25,303 nt of DNA from NCBI GenBank assembly GCA_964532155.1, contig CAZHGN010000022.1:1-25303 (forward strand), read 5' to 3'. Made by a program: the position numbers and the translations under genes. The notes beneath the pieces are model-generated. The model did no database searches. It saw only the letters and a program-made list of their open reading frames with translations, and was not told the origin of the DNA. The DNA is from HGM11416 sp964532155 (GTDB lineage: Bacteria; Bacillota; Clostridia; Christensenellales; Borkfalkiaceae). Below are positions 7,881 to 14,856 of this stretch, one piece after another (within the stretch, counting starts at the first letter, position 1; every line of letters begins with the position of its first letter).

Positions 7881-9344
7881 ATGTTAAACGGTAATAGCTT
7901 CAGTCAAAAACGCTTTAAAATCTATTTCGTAGGTATCGGCGGCATAAGTATGTCGGCGCTGGCAATGCTTTTAAAAAGCCGCGGCTTCATCGTTTTCGGT
8001 TGCGACCGCGCGGAGGGCGAAACGGTGGAAATGCTGAGGAAAAACGGCGTATCCGTCAACGAAGACGGCGATCTCGAAAAGTGCGATCTTGCCGTGACGT
8101 CGTCTGCCGTGCCGAGCGACGATCCTATCGTAAAAAGGCTTGCTTCGTGCGGAAAAACGATTGTTTCGCGCGCGTGGCTGCTTGCAAGGTTTGCCGAGTG
8201 TTTCCCGGTAACCGTCGGCGTTGCCGGTACTCACGGAAAGACCACTTGCACATGTATTTTGGCGCATATTTTTAAGGCTGCGGGGCTTGGTTTTACGATG
8301 CACGTCGGAGGTTTAGACGAAGTTTTGGGGAACTATGCAACGCTCGGCTCGGAAATTTTTCTTACCGAAGTATGCGAATATAAAAGGAATATCGCTTTTT
8401 TTTCGCCCGAAATCGGCGTTTTGCTTAATATCGACGACGACCACGAAGAGAGTTACGGAAGTTTTAAAGCCCTTTCGGATGAATTTAACGCCTATGCAAG
8501 CAGAAGCAAAATAGCCGTTGTTAATTTAGACGACGAGAATATTTCGCCGGAAGGGTGCGTAACGTTGTCTTGCAAAAAATCTTCCGCCGACTATTATTTA
8601 GACGGAATTTTATTCGACGGCGAATATCTCGAATGTGCCGTTTTCGGGCTCGGAGAGCGACTTTTTGAAATTAGAAGCAGGTATCTTGCCCCTCACGACG
8701 GAATGAATATTTTGGCGGCTGTAGCCGTTGCAAGCACGCTCGACATACCTTTTAAAATCATAAAAAGGGGAATTGAAGAGTTCGTCGGAGTGAAACGCCG
8801 CAACGAATTTTTAGGAGAGTACGAGGGTGTGCCGGTATACGCCGACTATGCGCATCATCCTGAGCAGGTCAGTACGGTCGTAGGCGAATACGAGCGCCGC
8901 TATGGCAAAAACGTTCGCTTTTTGTTTCAATCGCATACGTATTCGCGCACGGCGCGGTTGAAAAACGAATTTATAGCGGCGCTTTTAAAAGCGCGTAATT
9001 TATACCTTTTTAAAACTTACGGCGCAAGGGAATCGTACGACGAGGCGGGCGAGGTATACGCCTTGGCAAAAGGCTTGCCGCACGCCGTTTTGTGCATAGG
9101 CGACGGCGCCGTCGAAACGGCTTTTTCTAATTTAACGCCGAGATCCGACGTTATCGCACAGCCTTTTTTATGCGATAACCGACCTATAGGCGCAGATTTC
9201 GTTTCGGGCAAGGGCTCTTTTTCAAGCGAGAACGAACGCCGAGTCGGTGCCGTCGTCGTTTTGGGCGCAGGAGATCTTTACGACCAAGTTAAGGCATTTT
9301 TAAAAACTAACGCCGACCGTAACTTAACCGATAAAAAAGATTGA
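7881..9344 (+). CDS. murC: UDP-N-acetylmuramate-L-alanine ligase (MurC-type Mur ligase)
   Basis: A 487-residue cytoplasmic Mur ligase expected to add L-alanine to UDP-MurNAc using ATP. The N-terminal Rossmann loop GIGGISMSA is at 18-26, the ATP P-loop GTHGKTT at 116-122, LNIDDDH at 182-188, and the C-terminal domain has YADYAHHPEQ and SHTYSRTARL, both MurC-like. The segment usually reading EADESD is instead TEVCEYKRN (162-170), so this belongs to a variant branch. Whether it is the only MurC or a paralogue cannot be judged here. No Shine-Dalgarno is visible; a TATATT box lies 6-11 nt upstream of the ATG, so a leaderless message is possible. It is divergent from spoVG and convergent with the deacetylase gene. 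Confidence 0.85.
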   Translation: MLNGNSFSQKRFKIYFVGIGGISMSALAMLLKSRGFIVFGCDRAEGETVEMLRKNGVSVNEDGDLEKCDLAVTSSAVPSDDPIVKRLASCGKTIVSRAWLLARFAECFPVTVGVAGTHGKTTCTCILAHIFKAAGLGFTMHVGGLDEVLGNYATLGSEIFLTEVCEYKRNIAFFSPEIGVLLNIDDDHEESYGSFKALSDEFNAYASRSKIAVVNLDDENISPEGCVTLSCKKSSADYYLDGILFDGEYLECAVFGLGERLFEIRSRYLAPHDGMNILAAVAVASTLDIPFKIIKRGIEEFVGVKRRNEFLGEYEGVPVYADYAHHPEQVSTVVGEYERRYGKNVRFLFQSHTYSRTARLKNEFIAALLKARNLYLFKTYGARESYDEAGEVYALAKGLPHAVLCIGDGAVETAFSNLTPRSDVIAQPFLCDNRPIGADFVSGKGSFSSENERRVGAVVVLGAGDLYDQVKAFLKTNADRNLTDKKD

Positions 9345-9364
9345 AAGTCGTTTTTACTATTCAC

Positions 9365-9390
9365 GCCGTGTTTCTCACGGCTTAATTTTA
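9365..9390 (+). terminator. Small terminator-like hairpin after murC
   Basis: GCCGTG/CACGGC with a five-base loop (9365-9381), followed by TTAATTTTA. It is a weak tail; the next hairpin is stronger. Confidence 0.55.
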
Positions 9391-9403
9391 AGAAGACGGA
9401 ATT

Positions 9404-9448
9404 AAAAAACGCAAGTTGGCTTGGTGCTTTAACTTGCGAATTTTTTTT
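9404..9448. terminator. Bidirectional terminator between murC and the deacetylase gene
   Basis: An 8-bp stem CGCAAGTT/AACTTGCG (9410-9417 with 9431-9438), with eight Ts on the plus-strand exit and six on the minus-strand exit. It serves both convergent genes. Confidence 0.85.
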
Positions 9449-9546
9449 ACGTAAAAAGAATGTGTTTTGCATTGCGTTATTCAACAAAAAAGGCAAAAAA
9501 CGGCTGTAAATTATGCGGTCGTATACGATGTATTTCGACCGTTAGA

Positions 9547-10389
9547 TTAAATTTTAACTGTTTCGCCTGCGTGAACGACGATTTTTGTTCCGAACATATC
9601 CAAATAAACGTCTATGCTGCTCGGATTTAAAATTTGCGCGCCGTCGACGGAAAAGCGCAAGCGATTGCAGGCTTGCAAATAATCGTATATTTCGCCGTTG
9701 GTTGCATACCAAACGTCTTCTCTGCCGCCGATATAATCGGCAAATTCCTCGATTACGTGCCAGTTGTCGTTATTGTCAAACTCATAGCTGTGCCCCCAAA
9801 GGTAAAAGAGCTGTGCCGCGTTAGCCCACCAATACGAGCGCTCCGTCCACTCGACGAACTGTTTTGCAAGCGCCATAAGTCGCGGATTATCGTGATGGCA
9901 AGTCGCAGGCAGTCGCAGCCAGTCTTCGGGTAGGGCGAAACTCTCCGTCGACGCGGTCGTGCGAGCGTATTTAATTCCGCAGTTTCGCAAAATATCCACC
10001 GCTTGGTCGTTATATGCTCCGTTTGCATACGCCAATCCGTCTACAATAACGCCGAACGTGCTTTCCAAAGTTTTTCTGTCGGTTATAACGTCGTTCGTCG
10101 CAATAGCGGCGGTAACTTTCGATAATGATAAATGCTTATGACCGTGCGCGGCGATTTCCATCCCCGCGGGAAGATAAAGCTCCAATGCCTCGCGCACGCT
10201 CATGTGTCCGCTCGTCGCTTCGGGAAGGTATTGTTCGCCGAGTAATCCGCTACTCAAATTAAAAGTACCCTTTAATCCGTGTTTTTGCATTATTTTAACA
10301 AGCCGCTTGTCCTGACGTACGCCGTCGTCGTAACTGAGCGTTACAGCCTTGCTTAAAAAATTCGGAAATCGGATATACGCTTGGTTCAT
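9547..10389 (-). CDS. Polysaccharide deacetylase family protein
   Basis: A 280-residue NodB-type carbohydrate esterase (CE4 family). The metal and catalytic motif TLSYDDG places the paired aspartates at 21-22, and AHGHKHLSL supplies the H-x3-H metal ligands at 82 and 86. No signal peptide or transmembrane helix is visible, so it may act in the cytoplasm or leave by another route. That makes peptidoglycan or chitin less certain as substrate than for exported CE4 enzymes. The tail (about 235-280) looks like a short beta-rich extension. The start is supported by AGGAG seven bases upstream. It is monocistronic with its own promoter, and the terminator is shared with murC. Confidence 0.87.
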   Translation of the reverse strand: MNQAYIRFPNFLSKAVTLSYDDGVRQDKRLVKIMQKHGLKGTFNLSSGLLGEQYLPEATSGHMSVREALELYLPAGMEIAAHGHKHLSLSKVTAAIATNDVITDRKTLESTFGVIVDGLAYANGAYNDQAVDILRNCGIKYARTTASTESFALPEDWLRLPATCHHDNPRLMALAKQFVEWTERSYWWANAAQLFYLWGHSYEFDNNDNWHVIEEFADYIGGREDVWYATNGEIYDYLQACNRLRFSVDGAQILNPSSIDVYLDMFGTKIVVHAGETVKI

Positions 10390-10424
10390 TTTTTCACTCC
10401 TAATCGTATTGACGTTGGGTTGTT

Positions 10425-10454
10425 ATATTATGGTTTGCAGACTGTATGAGTCAA
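10425..10454 (-). promoter_or_regulatory. Promoter of the deacetylase gene
   Basis: The minus strand reads TTGACT, 18 nt, TAATAT (or CATAAT at 16 nt). It lies about 35 bases from the start codon. Confidence 0.7.
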
Positions 10455-10655
10455 TGCGGGTTGTTGCAAACAAAGTTATTTACATTATATATCAAGTTCT
10501 TGCCTATTGCAATGCTTTTGCAAAAAAAACCGAATATTTTAAGGTTATAAAAATATTGATTATTTAAAAAAAGAATTGTTTTGCTTTATTAGTTGAAATC
10601 GAGGGGCTTTTTTTGTCTAAAAAAGTCGAATATTGGCGAATATCGAAAAAAGAAA

Positions 10656-10685
10656 TTGACATCTGTTCAATATGTTTGATAATAT
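10656..10685 (+). promoter_or_regulatory. Promoter of the pilin-like / prepilin peptidase pair
   Basis: TTGACA, 18 nt, TAATAT (ATAATA at 17 nt), about 56 bases upstream of the ATG at 10742. The rest of 10390-10741 holds no recognisable gene. Confidence 0.72.
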
Positions 10686-10741
10686 TTATTAAAAGAAAAG
10701 GTTTTTGCGTGTGCAAAGGGCTTAAAGGTTTATAAGTTAAA

Positions 10742-11083
10742 ATGAGAAAAAATCGTGGTTTCATTCTTGCATATTCGGTCGTTATAATGGGCGTTATCGT
10801 TGCGCTTACCGCCGCGATCGTCGCGGCAAACGGTGCGCTCGGCACGAGCGATAAAATGTTTGAAGACCGTGCGAAAAAACGCCTTCGGTGCGATGCCGTT
10901 TGCGAATATTTGCTTTACGGCGACGACGATAAAGTGCAAGAACTTTGCGAAGAATACGGATACGTTGCCATTATCGAAAGGAATGAAACGGATGCGGATT
11001 TGGAGATATACGAAAGCGGCGTTCTTATTTTTACAGCGAAAACAAGCGGCGGACGGCTTGTCGATTCGAGGTACGTGCAATGA
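10742..11083 (+). CDS. Small pilin-like membrane protein
   Basis: A 113-residue protein I do not recognise as a named family. It begins with a short basic leader (MRKNRG) and one long hydrophobic helix (about 7-30), then a mostly hydrophilic globular part. A possible prepilin site would be G6-F7, but the glutamate normally at position +5 is tyrosine; some minor pseudopilins, such as GspK types, also lack it. The strongest support for a pilin-like role is the neighbour: the stop overlaps the start of a prepilin peptidase gene by ATGA. The ribosome binding site is weak (AAAGG about 13 nt upstream). A single-pass anchored protein unrelated to pili is the alternative. Confidence 0.6.
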   Translation: MRKNRGFILAYSVVIMGVIVALTAAIVAANGALGTSDKMFEDRAKKRLRCDAVCEYLLYGDDDKVQELCEEYGYVAIIERNETDADLEIYESGVLIFTAKTSGGRLVDSRYVQ

Positions 11084-11784
11084 ATTATGAATTTTTCGGT
11101 TTGTTTTGTGCGGCTTTTTTAATACTCGGGCTGCTGTTCGGGGGCGGTTTGTACGTTTTAGCCGCCGATTTTTACGATCAAACGTGCGGCGACTTGCGAT
11201 TTTCGCAAGTTATGCAAAACCGCGCGCGGCGGCATAAAGAATTTTCGCTTTTTTGCGGCGTTTTATGGTTTGCAATAGCGGCGGTTCGCCTGCCAAGCGG
11301 CGCCGTCTGCGTTATGGAAGAAGCGGCTTTCGTAACAGTTTTGCTGGCGGCGGCTTTTATCGACGAAGAAACGGGATACGTACCCGACTTTATTCCGCTC
11401 GTTATATTCGTTTTAGGTGCGGCGTGCTGTATTTTCGGCGAGGGGCGTACGGAACGCTCGGATCGCTTGCTCGGGTTAGCTATTGCTCTTGCTTTTTACG
11501 GCGGCAGTTATTTTATTTCTAAAATAGCGTTAAAGAAAGAGGGAATGGGTATTGGCGACGTCGCGTTGATGGCGGCAAGCGGAACGATTCTCGGGCTCGG
11601 CGGCTCTATTTTCGCAACGCTTATCGCCACTTTATCGGCGGCTGTCGTTTTGAGCGTGCGCGTTAAAAAAGACGGCGAAAGCGAGGTCGGCTATCCGTTC
11701 GTGCCCTTCCTTGCGCTTGGGTGTATATGCGCAATAGCCTTCGATAACGGTGCTATATCCCTATATTTGAGTTTATTTAATTAA
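11080..11784 (+). CDS. Prepilin peptidase (A24 family aspartyl protease), catalytic domain only
   Basis: A 234-residue integral membrane protease, expected to cleave prepilin leaders at the cytoplasmic face. The two catalytic aspartates lie in FIDEETGYVPD (D95) and GMGIGD (D160), the two family motifs. The CxxC zinc pair of the methylase domain found in PilD/ComC is absent, so it probably cleaves without N-methylation, or methylation is done elsewhere. About eight hydrophobic segments are visible. It overlaps the pilin-like gene by 4 bp (ATGA), so the two are coupled. No assembly ATPase, platform protein or major pilin is in the window. Confidence 0.82.
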   Translation: MNYEFFGLFCAAFLILGLLFGGGLYVLAADFYDQTCGDLRFSQVMQNRARRHKEFSLFCGVLWFAIAAVRLPSGAVCVMEEAAFVTVLLAAAFIDEETGYVPDFIPLVIFVLGAACCIFGEGRTERSDRLLGLAIALAFYGGSYFISKIALKKEGMGIGDVALMAASGTILGLGGSIFATLIATLSAAVVLSVRVKKDGESEVGYPFVPFLALGCICAIAFDNGAISLYLSLFN

Positions 11785-12152
11785 ATTTGTTGCCAAAAGG
11801 AATAGGTAATTTCGCTAAAAAGTGAAGAGCGAAGCGAAAAACGGAAAGTCGTAACGGGGGCTCCCACCGTTTATAATATTAAGGCAAAAGCGCCGATAAT
11901 CGACTTATAGGCGGGGTTTTTATATTAAAAGAGGGCATTGCGTTGTTTAGGTTTAATGTTACCTACTTGTATTGACGATAAGGAAAAAGCCGACAATGGC
12001 GGCAAACGGATAATGCAATTATTTTGGTGGATGCGAAAGATTTTAGCGTTTGTGCTTTTTCTAAAGTCTAAATCTTTTATTTGAGAAGTCAATATTATTG
12101 CGGTTTTACACAGTATAATTTTTTTACACGGTGTGCGCGATATTTATTGAAA
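11785..12152. other. Gene-free region between prepilin peptidase and ribU
   Basis: No credible reading frame is seen. The region holds a TTCGCT/AGCGAA hairpin (about 11812-11834), copy B of the dispersed element, and an AT-rich stem at 12036-12077 (AAAGATTT/AAATCTTT). The last may act as a weak terminator for either strand. The tract 11970-12030 has no clear function. Confidence 0.6.
11854..11921 (+). repeat. Dispersed two-hairpin element, copy B
   Basis: Hairpin 1 (11854-11870, ACGG...CCGT) is followed by TTTATAAT, then hairpin 2. In hairpin 2, CGCC/GGCG and ATAA/TTAT stack around a TCGAC loop with an internal G-A mismatch. The core GATAATCGACTTATAG is at 11895-11910, and GGGG plus five Ts follows. 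It lies 70 bases past the prepilin peptidase stop in sense orientation, so it may act as that operon's terminator. Confidence 0.75.
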
Positions 12153-12725
12153 CTAAAATTTGTTGAACAGTCTGTGGAGTGCTTTGTAGAGGAAAAAGGT
12201 AGCAAGGGACGTAAGAACGGTTTTGATTGCGTTAAAGGCGAGCACGACGGGGATTTGGGCGGCGATGACCGTTTTGTCGGTTATTCCGTAAAAGGGGAAT
12301 AAAATAAAGGCGTTGCACGCCGTCATGGTTAGGCAAAAGGCGATGCTGCCCGAAACAAGGGCGACGATTGCGCCTTTTTTGCTTTTATGGCGCATATAAA
12401 TAAGCCCGGCTACGAGGGTGTATACCGTGCCGCTTATAAGGTTGGACAGATCGCCGACGAAGCCCGAGCTCGTACCTTTTAAAAGAAGAAACAAACCGAT
12501 TTTTACTGCGTTGCAAACGATGCCCGAGATTGGCCCGAACATAAACGCCGCTATAAGGGACGGTAAATCGGAAATATTGAGTTTTAAAAAGGGCGCCGAC
12601 GGAAACAGCGGAAATTCTAAAAGCAACAGCACGGTTGCCATCGCCGCAAGCATTCCCATTTTTGCAAGATAGGCGGCCGAGCGCCTTTTTTTATTGTTTT
12701 TTTCTTTTTGTACGTCGTTATTCAT
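12153..12725 (-). CDS. ribU: Riboflavin ECF transporter S component (RibU-type)
   Basis: A 190-residue membrane protein that would bind riboflavin and work with a shared energy-coupling module encoded elsewhere. About five to six hydrophobic segments follow a basic N-terminus (KEKNNKKRRS). The RibU-like stretch LEFPLFPSAPFLKLNISDLP, then AAFMFGP and a lysine-containing helix (NAVKIGLFLLLKG), are visible. The FMN riboswitch directly upstream is strong support for riboflavin as substrate. The start is uncertain: the open frame runs back into the riboswitch terminator, so translation must begin later. The ATG at 12725 is the first after the terminator in a sensible place but has no Shine-Dalgarno. 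Later ATG codons (KMGMLAAM) would remove only the cytoplasmic leader. Confidence 0.88.
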   Translation of the reverse strand: MNNDVQKEKNNKKRRSAAYLAKMGMLAAMATVLLLLEFPLFPSAPFLKLNISDLPSLIAAFMFGPISGIVCNAVKIGLFLLLKGTSSGFVGDLSNLISGTVYTLVAGLIYMRHKSKKGAIVALVSGSIAFCLTMTACNAFILFPFYGITDKTVIAAQIPVVLAFNAIKTVLTSLATFFLYKALHRLFNKF

Positions 12726-12803
12726 ATTATTAATTATCGTAAAGCGCAGTCTGAAAGCGTCGGGAAAAGGCGTTGAATAAAATCGGTTGCTAAAAACATT
12801 CGA

Positions 12804-12836
12804 TAAAAAATGCGTTCCGAAAAAATCGGAACGCAT
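12804..12836 (-). terminator. Riboswitch-controlled terminator ahead of ribU
   Basis: On the minus strand, a perfect 11-bp stem (12810-12820 with 12826-12836, core GCGTTCCGA/TCGGAACGC) with loop TTTTT and six trailing Ts. It follows the FMN aptamer by about 17 bases and is its likely expression platform. Confidence 0.9.
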
Positions 12837-12853
12837 AAAATACCGAGTATTTC

Positions 12854-13011
12854 ATTCTTTTCTCATCCGGACTATGCCGCACGGTTGTTAAAAACGTGCG
12901 GGGAACCGTCGGCGCGGAAATTTCATCCGCTCGGCGCAAAAGGCGATGTGTTCGCAAATGCGTTCATAGGCTATAACTATCGGTGTGGAATTTCACCACG
13001 CCCCAAAGAAT
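12854..13011 (-). promoter_or_regulatory. FMN riboswitch (RFN element)
   Basis: Read on the minus strand, the closing stem P1 is ATTCTTT (13011-13005) with AAAGAAT (12860-12854). Between them lie the hallmark RFN blocks: GGGGCGTGGTGAAATTCC, ACCGATAG, GGATGAAATTTCCGC, GCCGACGG and AGTCCGGATGAGA. A terminator follows, so FMN binding should stop transcription of ribU. No good promoter is seen between the aldolase stop (13087) and the aptamer, so the transcript may start at a weak TAAAAT box near 13017 or read through from fba. Confidence 0.95.
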
Positions 13012-13086
13012 TTTATTCAGTTTTAAGAAATGCTATGCCTTTCCGTCGGCACCGCTACGAGTATTCGACGGATTTTCGTTAGCCGA

Positions 13087-14061
13087 TTACAGGCATTCGC
13101 CGGCTTTGCCCGCGCAACCGAGAACGTCGACGAGTTTGTGCTTGACGAGTTCTTTAATGTTTGCTCTTGCGGGTTTGAGATATTCTCTCGGATCGAATTT
13201 GGAGGGATAATCGTTATAGAACTTTCTGATCGTTCCGGTCATTGCAAGACGGAGGTCGGAGTCGATATTGATTTTGCAAACCGAGAGTTTTGCGGCTTCG
13301 CGGAGTTGTTCTTCGGGAACGCCGATAGCGTCGGGCATTTTGCCGCCGTTGTCGTTGATCATCTTAACGTAATCCTGCGGAACGGAAGAAGAACCGTGGA
13401 GAACGATGGGGAAGTTAGGCAATCTTCTGCTTACGTCTTCGAGGATATCGAAGCGGAGAGCGGGAGGAACGAGAATGCCGTCGGCATTTCTCGTGCATTG
13501 ATCGGGTTTGAACTTGTATGCGCCGTGAGACGTTCCGATAGCGATAGCAAGCGAGTCTACGCCGGTAGCGCGAACGAATTCTTCGACTTCTTCGGGTCTG
13601 GTGTAAGAACCTACGGCGTGGCTAACCTCGTCTTCGATTCCGGCAAGAGTGCCGAGTTCGCCTTCAACGGTAACGTTGTGAGCGTGAGCGTATTCTACGA
13701 CCTTTCTGGTAACTTCGATGTTTTCTTCGAAAGAGAAAGCCGAGCCGTCGATCATAACGGAAGAGAAGCCGCCGTCGATGCAAGCCTTGCAAGTCTCGAA
13801 ATCGGGACCGTGGTCGAGGTGAAGAGCGATAGGAATGTTGGGGCATTCGAGAACGGCAGCCTCAACGAGCTTTACGAGGTAGGTGTGGTTTGCGTAAGCG
13901 CGCGCGCCCTTGGATACCTGAAGAATAACGGGAGCCTCGGCTTCTTTGCAAGCTTCGGTTATACCCTGAACGATTTCCATATTGTTTACGTTGAACGCGC
14001 CGATTGCATAGTGATTCTTATAGGCTTGTTCGAACATCTTTTTGGTTGTTACTAACGGCAT
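13087..14061 (-). CDS. fba: Class II fructose-1,6-bisphosphate aldolase
   Basis: A 324-residue zinc-dependent glycolytic/gluconeogenic enzyme that splits fructose-1,6-bisphosphate into DHAP and glyceraldehyde-3-phosphate. The N-terminus (KNHYAIGAFNVNNMEIVQGI) is typical. Zinc and catalytic residues are visible in LHLDHG (H81, H84), VEGELGTLAG (E135), IGTSHGAYK (H179) and VLHGSSSVP (H222). Length and motifs fit the FbaA/Clostridial-type branch (tagatose-bisphosphate aldolases are close relatives). GGAGG lies 8 nt before the ATG and a consensus promoter stands 30-60 bases upstream. Codon choice is visibly more regular than in its neighbours (GAG, AAG and TTC rich), consistent with high expression. 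No clear terminator follows; the FMN riboswitch of ribU comes next. Confidence 0.95.
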   Translation of the reverse strand: MPLVTTKKMFEQAYKNHYAIGAFNVNNMEIVQGITEACKEAEAPVILQVSKGARAYANHTYLVKLVEAAVLECPNIPIALHLDHGPDFETCKACIDGGFSSVMIDGSAFSFEENIEVTRKVVEYAHAHNVTVEGELGTLAGIEDEVSHAVGSYTRPEEVEEFVRATGVDSLAIAIGTSHGAYKFKPDQCTRNADGILVPPALRFDILEDVSRRLPNFPIVLHGSSSVPQDYVKMINDNGGKMPDAIGVPEEQLREAAKLSVCKINIDSDLRLAMTGTIRKFYNDYPSKFDPREYLKPARANIKELVKHKLVDVLGCAGKAGECL

Positions 14062-14098
14062 TGGTAGTACCTCCGATAATTATTTCTTTCAGTTTGAA

Positions 14099-14127
14099 AT
14101 TATATACTATTTCGGCGCATATTGCAA
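14099..14127 (-). promoter_or_regulatory. Promoter of fba
   Basis: The minus strand reads TTGCAA, 17 nt, TATAAT. The predicted start is about 30 nt before the ATG. Confidence 0.82.
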
Positions 14128-14164
14128 TTTTTTTTACCGTTTTAAAAAAAAATCTTTAAAAAAC

Positions 14165-14193
14165 TTGCAACTATTTGAAAAATCGGTTACAAT
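14165..14193 (+). promoter_or_regulatory. Plus-strand promoter, divergent from fba
   Basis: TTGCAA, 17 nt, TACAAT. The transcript would start near 14200, about 230 bases ahead of the next coding start, leaving a long leader or a separate small RNA. Confidence 0.75.
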
Positions 14194-14199
14194 ATAAGC

Positions 14200-14322
14200 A
14201 CAACGCAATGTCCCGACCGAGGCGTGCACGCTCTGCACCCCGAGGGTAAGACGAGTTTATTCTACCGCCCGAGCTTTCGGCTTTTCCGTCAGCTTTGCCG
14301 GTCGTTTGTTTTTGCTTTTTTT
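14200..14322 (+). ncRNA. Candidate structured small RNA or long leader element
   Basis: Immediately after a good promoter lies a segment that can fold as a multibranched structure. CGACCG (14214-14219) pairs with CGGTCG (14299-14304), enclosing GTGCA/TGCAC (14224-14238), a bulged GGTA/TACC hairpin (14245-14266) and CCGA/TCGG (14269-14280). A T-rich tail (14305-14322) follows the closing stem, resembling an intrinsic terminator. I could not match it to the tRNA, tmRNA, SRP, RNase P, 6S, T-box, SAM, TPP, cobalamin, FMN, c-di-GMP, ZTP or THF patterns I know. It may be a riboswitch for the gene at 14432 or an independent RNA. The fold was drawn by eye. Confidence 0.4.
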
Positions 14323-14431
14323 AGGCAATATTCAAAACGTGCGAAATAAACGCTAACGGCGCAAATAAAAACGTTGTTAAAATTTCGATTGCGTTGAATA
14401 AAACGCGGCGCGCGCCGCACGGAGGTTTAAT

Positions 14432-14683
14432 TTGAAACTTGGTGTAGTGGGTATAATAATCGAGGGGGATAGGTCTATTGCCGCTTCGGTTAATGCGATT
14501 TTATCCGAATACGCCGATTTAATCATCGGCAGAATGGGACTACCGAACGCGCACGATAAGGTTTTTCTTATCAGTATCGGAGTGAAAGGAACCGCCGAAC
14601 GCATATCGGCTATGACCGGGCGAATAGGCAGGCTGCCCGGCGTGAAGATTAAGTCTGCCGTCAGCGAAGTAGAAATCGATTAG
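14432..14683 (+). CDS. TM1266-type ACT-like small protein (putative iron-only hydrogenase system regulator)
   Basis: An 83-residue single-domain protein with the beta-alpha-beta-beta-alpha-beta pattern of the ACT/NikR-C-like family represented by Thermotoga TM1266. Members are annotated as putative regulators of the [FeFe]-hydrogenase system because they often sit with hydE/F/G. Recognised features are GVVGIIIEGDRS, YADLIIGRMGLP and the Gly-rich TAMTGRIGRLPGVKIKS-like end. It has no DNA-binding domain. The start is TTG, chosen because GGAGG lies six bases upstream (14421-14425). It sits between the candidate RNA and a repeat array ahead of an ABC importer; no hydrogenase gene is in the window, so its partner is unknown. 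Confidence 0.75.
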   Translation: MKLGVVGIIIEGDRSIAASVNAILSEYADLIIGRMGLPNAHDKVFLISIGVKGTAERISAMTGRIGRLPGVKIKSAVSEVEID

Positions 14684-14693
14684 TCCGCTCGCC

Positions 14694-14828
14694 GTTTTCG
14701 GCTTGCCGAACTGCGATATAGTTTTCGGCTTGCCGAACTGCGATATAGTTTTCGGCTTGCCGAACTGCGATATAGTTTTCGGCTTGCCGAACTGTGATAT
14801 AGTTTTCGGCTTGCCGAACTGTGATATA
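14694..14828. repeat. Five 27-bp tandem repeats with palindromic core
   Basis: Five directly adjacent 27-base units (starts 14694, 14721, 14748, 14775, 14802), identical except for one position (C in copies 1-3, T in copies 4-5, in CTGCGATATA/CTGTGATATA). Each holds the dyad TTCGGC-TT-GCCGAA. There are no spacers, so this is not CRISPR. The array lies between the TM1266-type gene and the importer lipoprotein gene and ends 29 bp before that start codon, so it is in the leader or promoter region of the importer operon. Confidence 0.95.
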
Positions 14829-14856
14829 TAAATAAGTACACAAGGAGAAAATAAAA

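Noticed and set aside
13030..14055. Long plus-strand open frame of 341 codons
   Set aside because: It is exactly antisense to the aldolase gene, which has diagnostic zinc-site motifs, a strong ribosome binding site and a promoter. The frame is a shadow of its codon bias.
14200..14322. T-box riboswitch
   Set aside because: The conserved AGGGTGGNACCGCG antiterminator sequence is absent, and the next gene is not an amino acid or tRNA ligase gene.
14694..14828. CRISPR array
   Set aside because: Units are directly adjacent with no variable spacers, and no cas gene is nearby. It is a tandem minisatellite.
14661..14843. Minus-strand frame with repeated peptide (AENYIAVRQ)
   Set aside because: It arises because 27 bp is nine codons; there is no ribosome binding site and it overlaps a real gene end.
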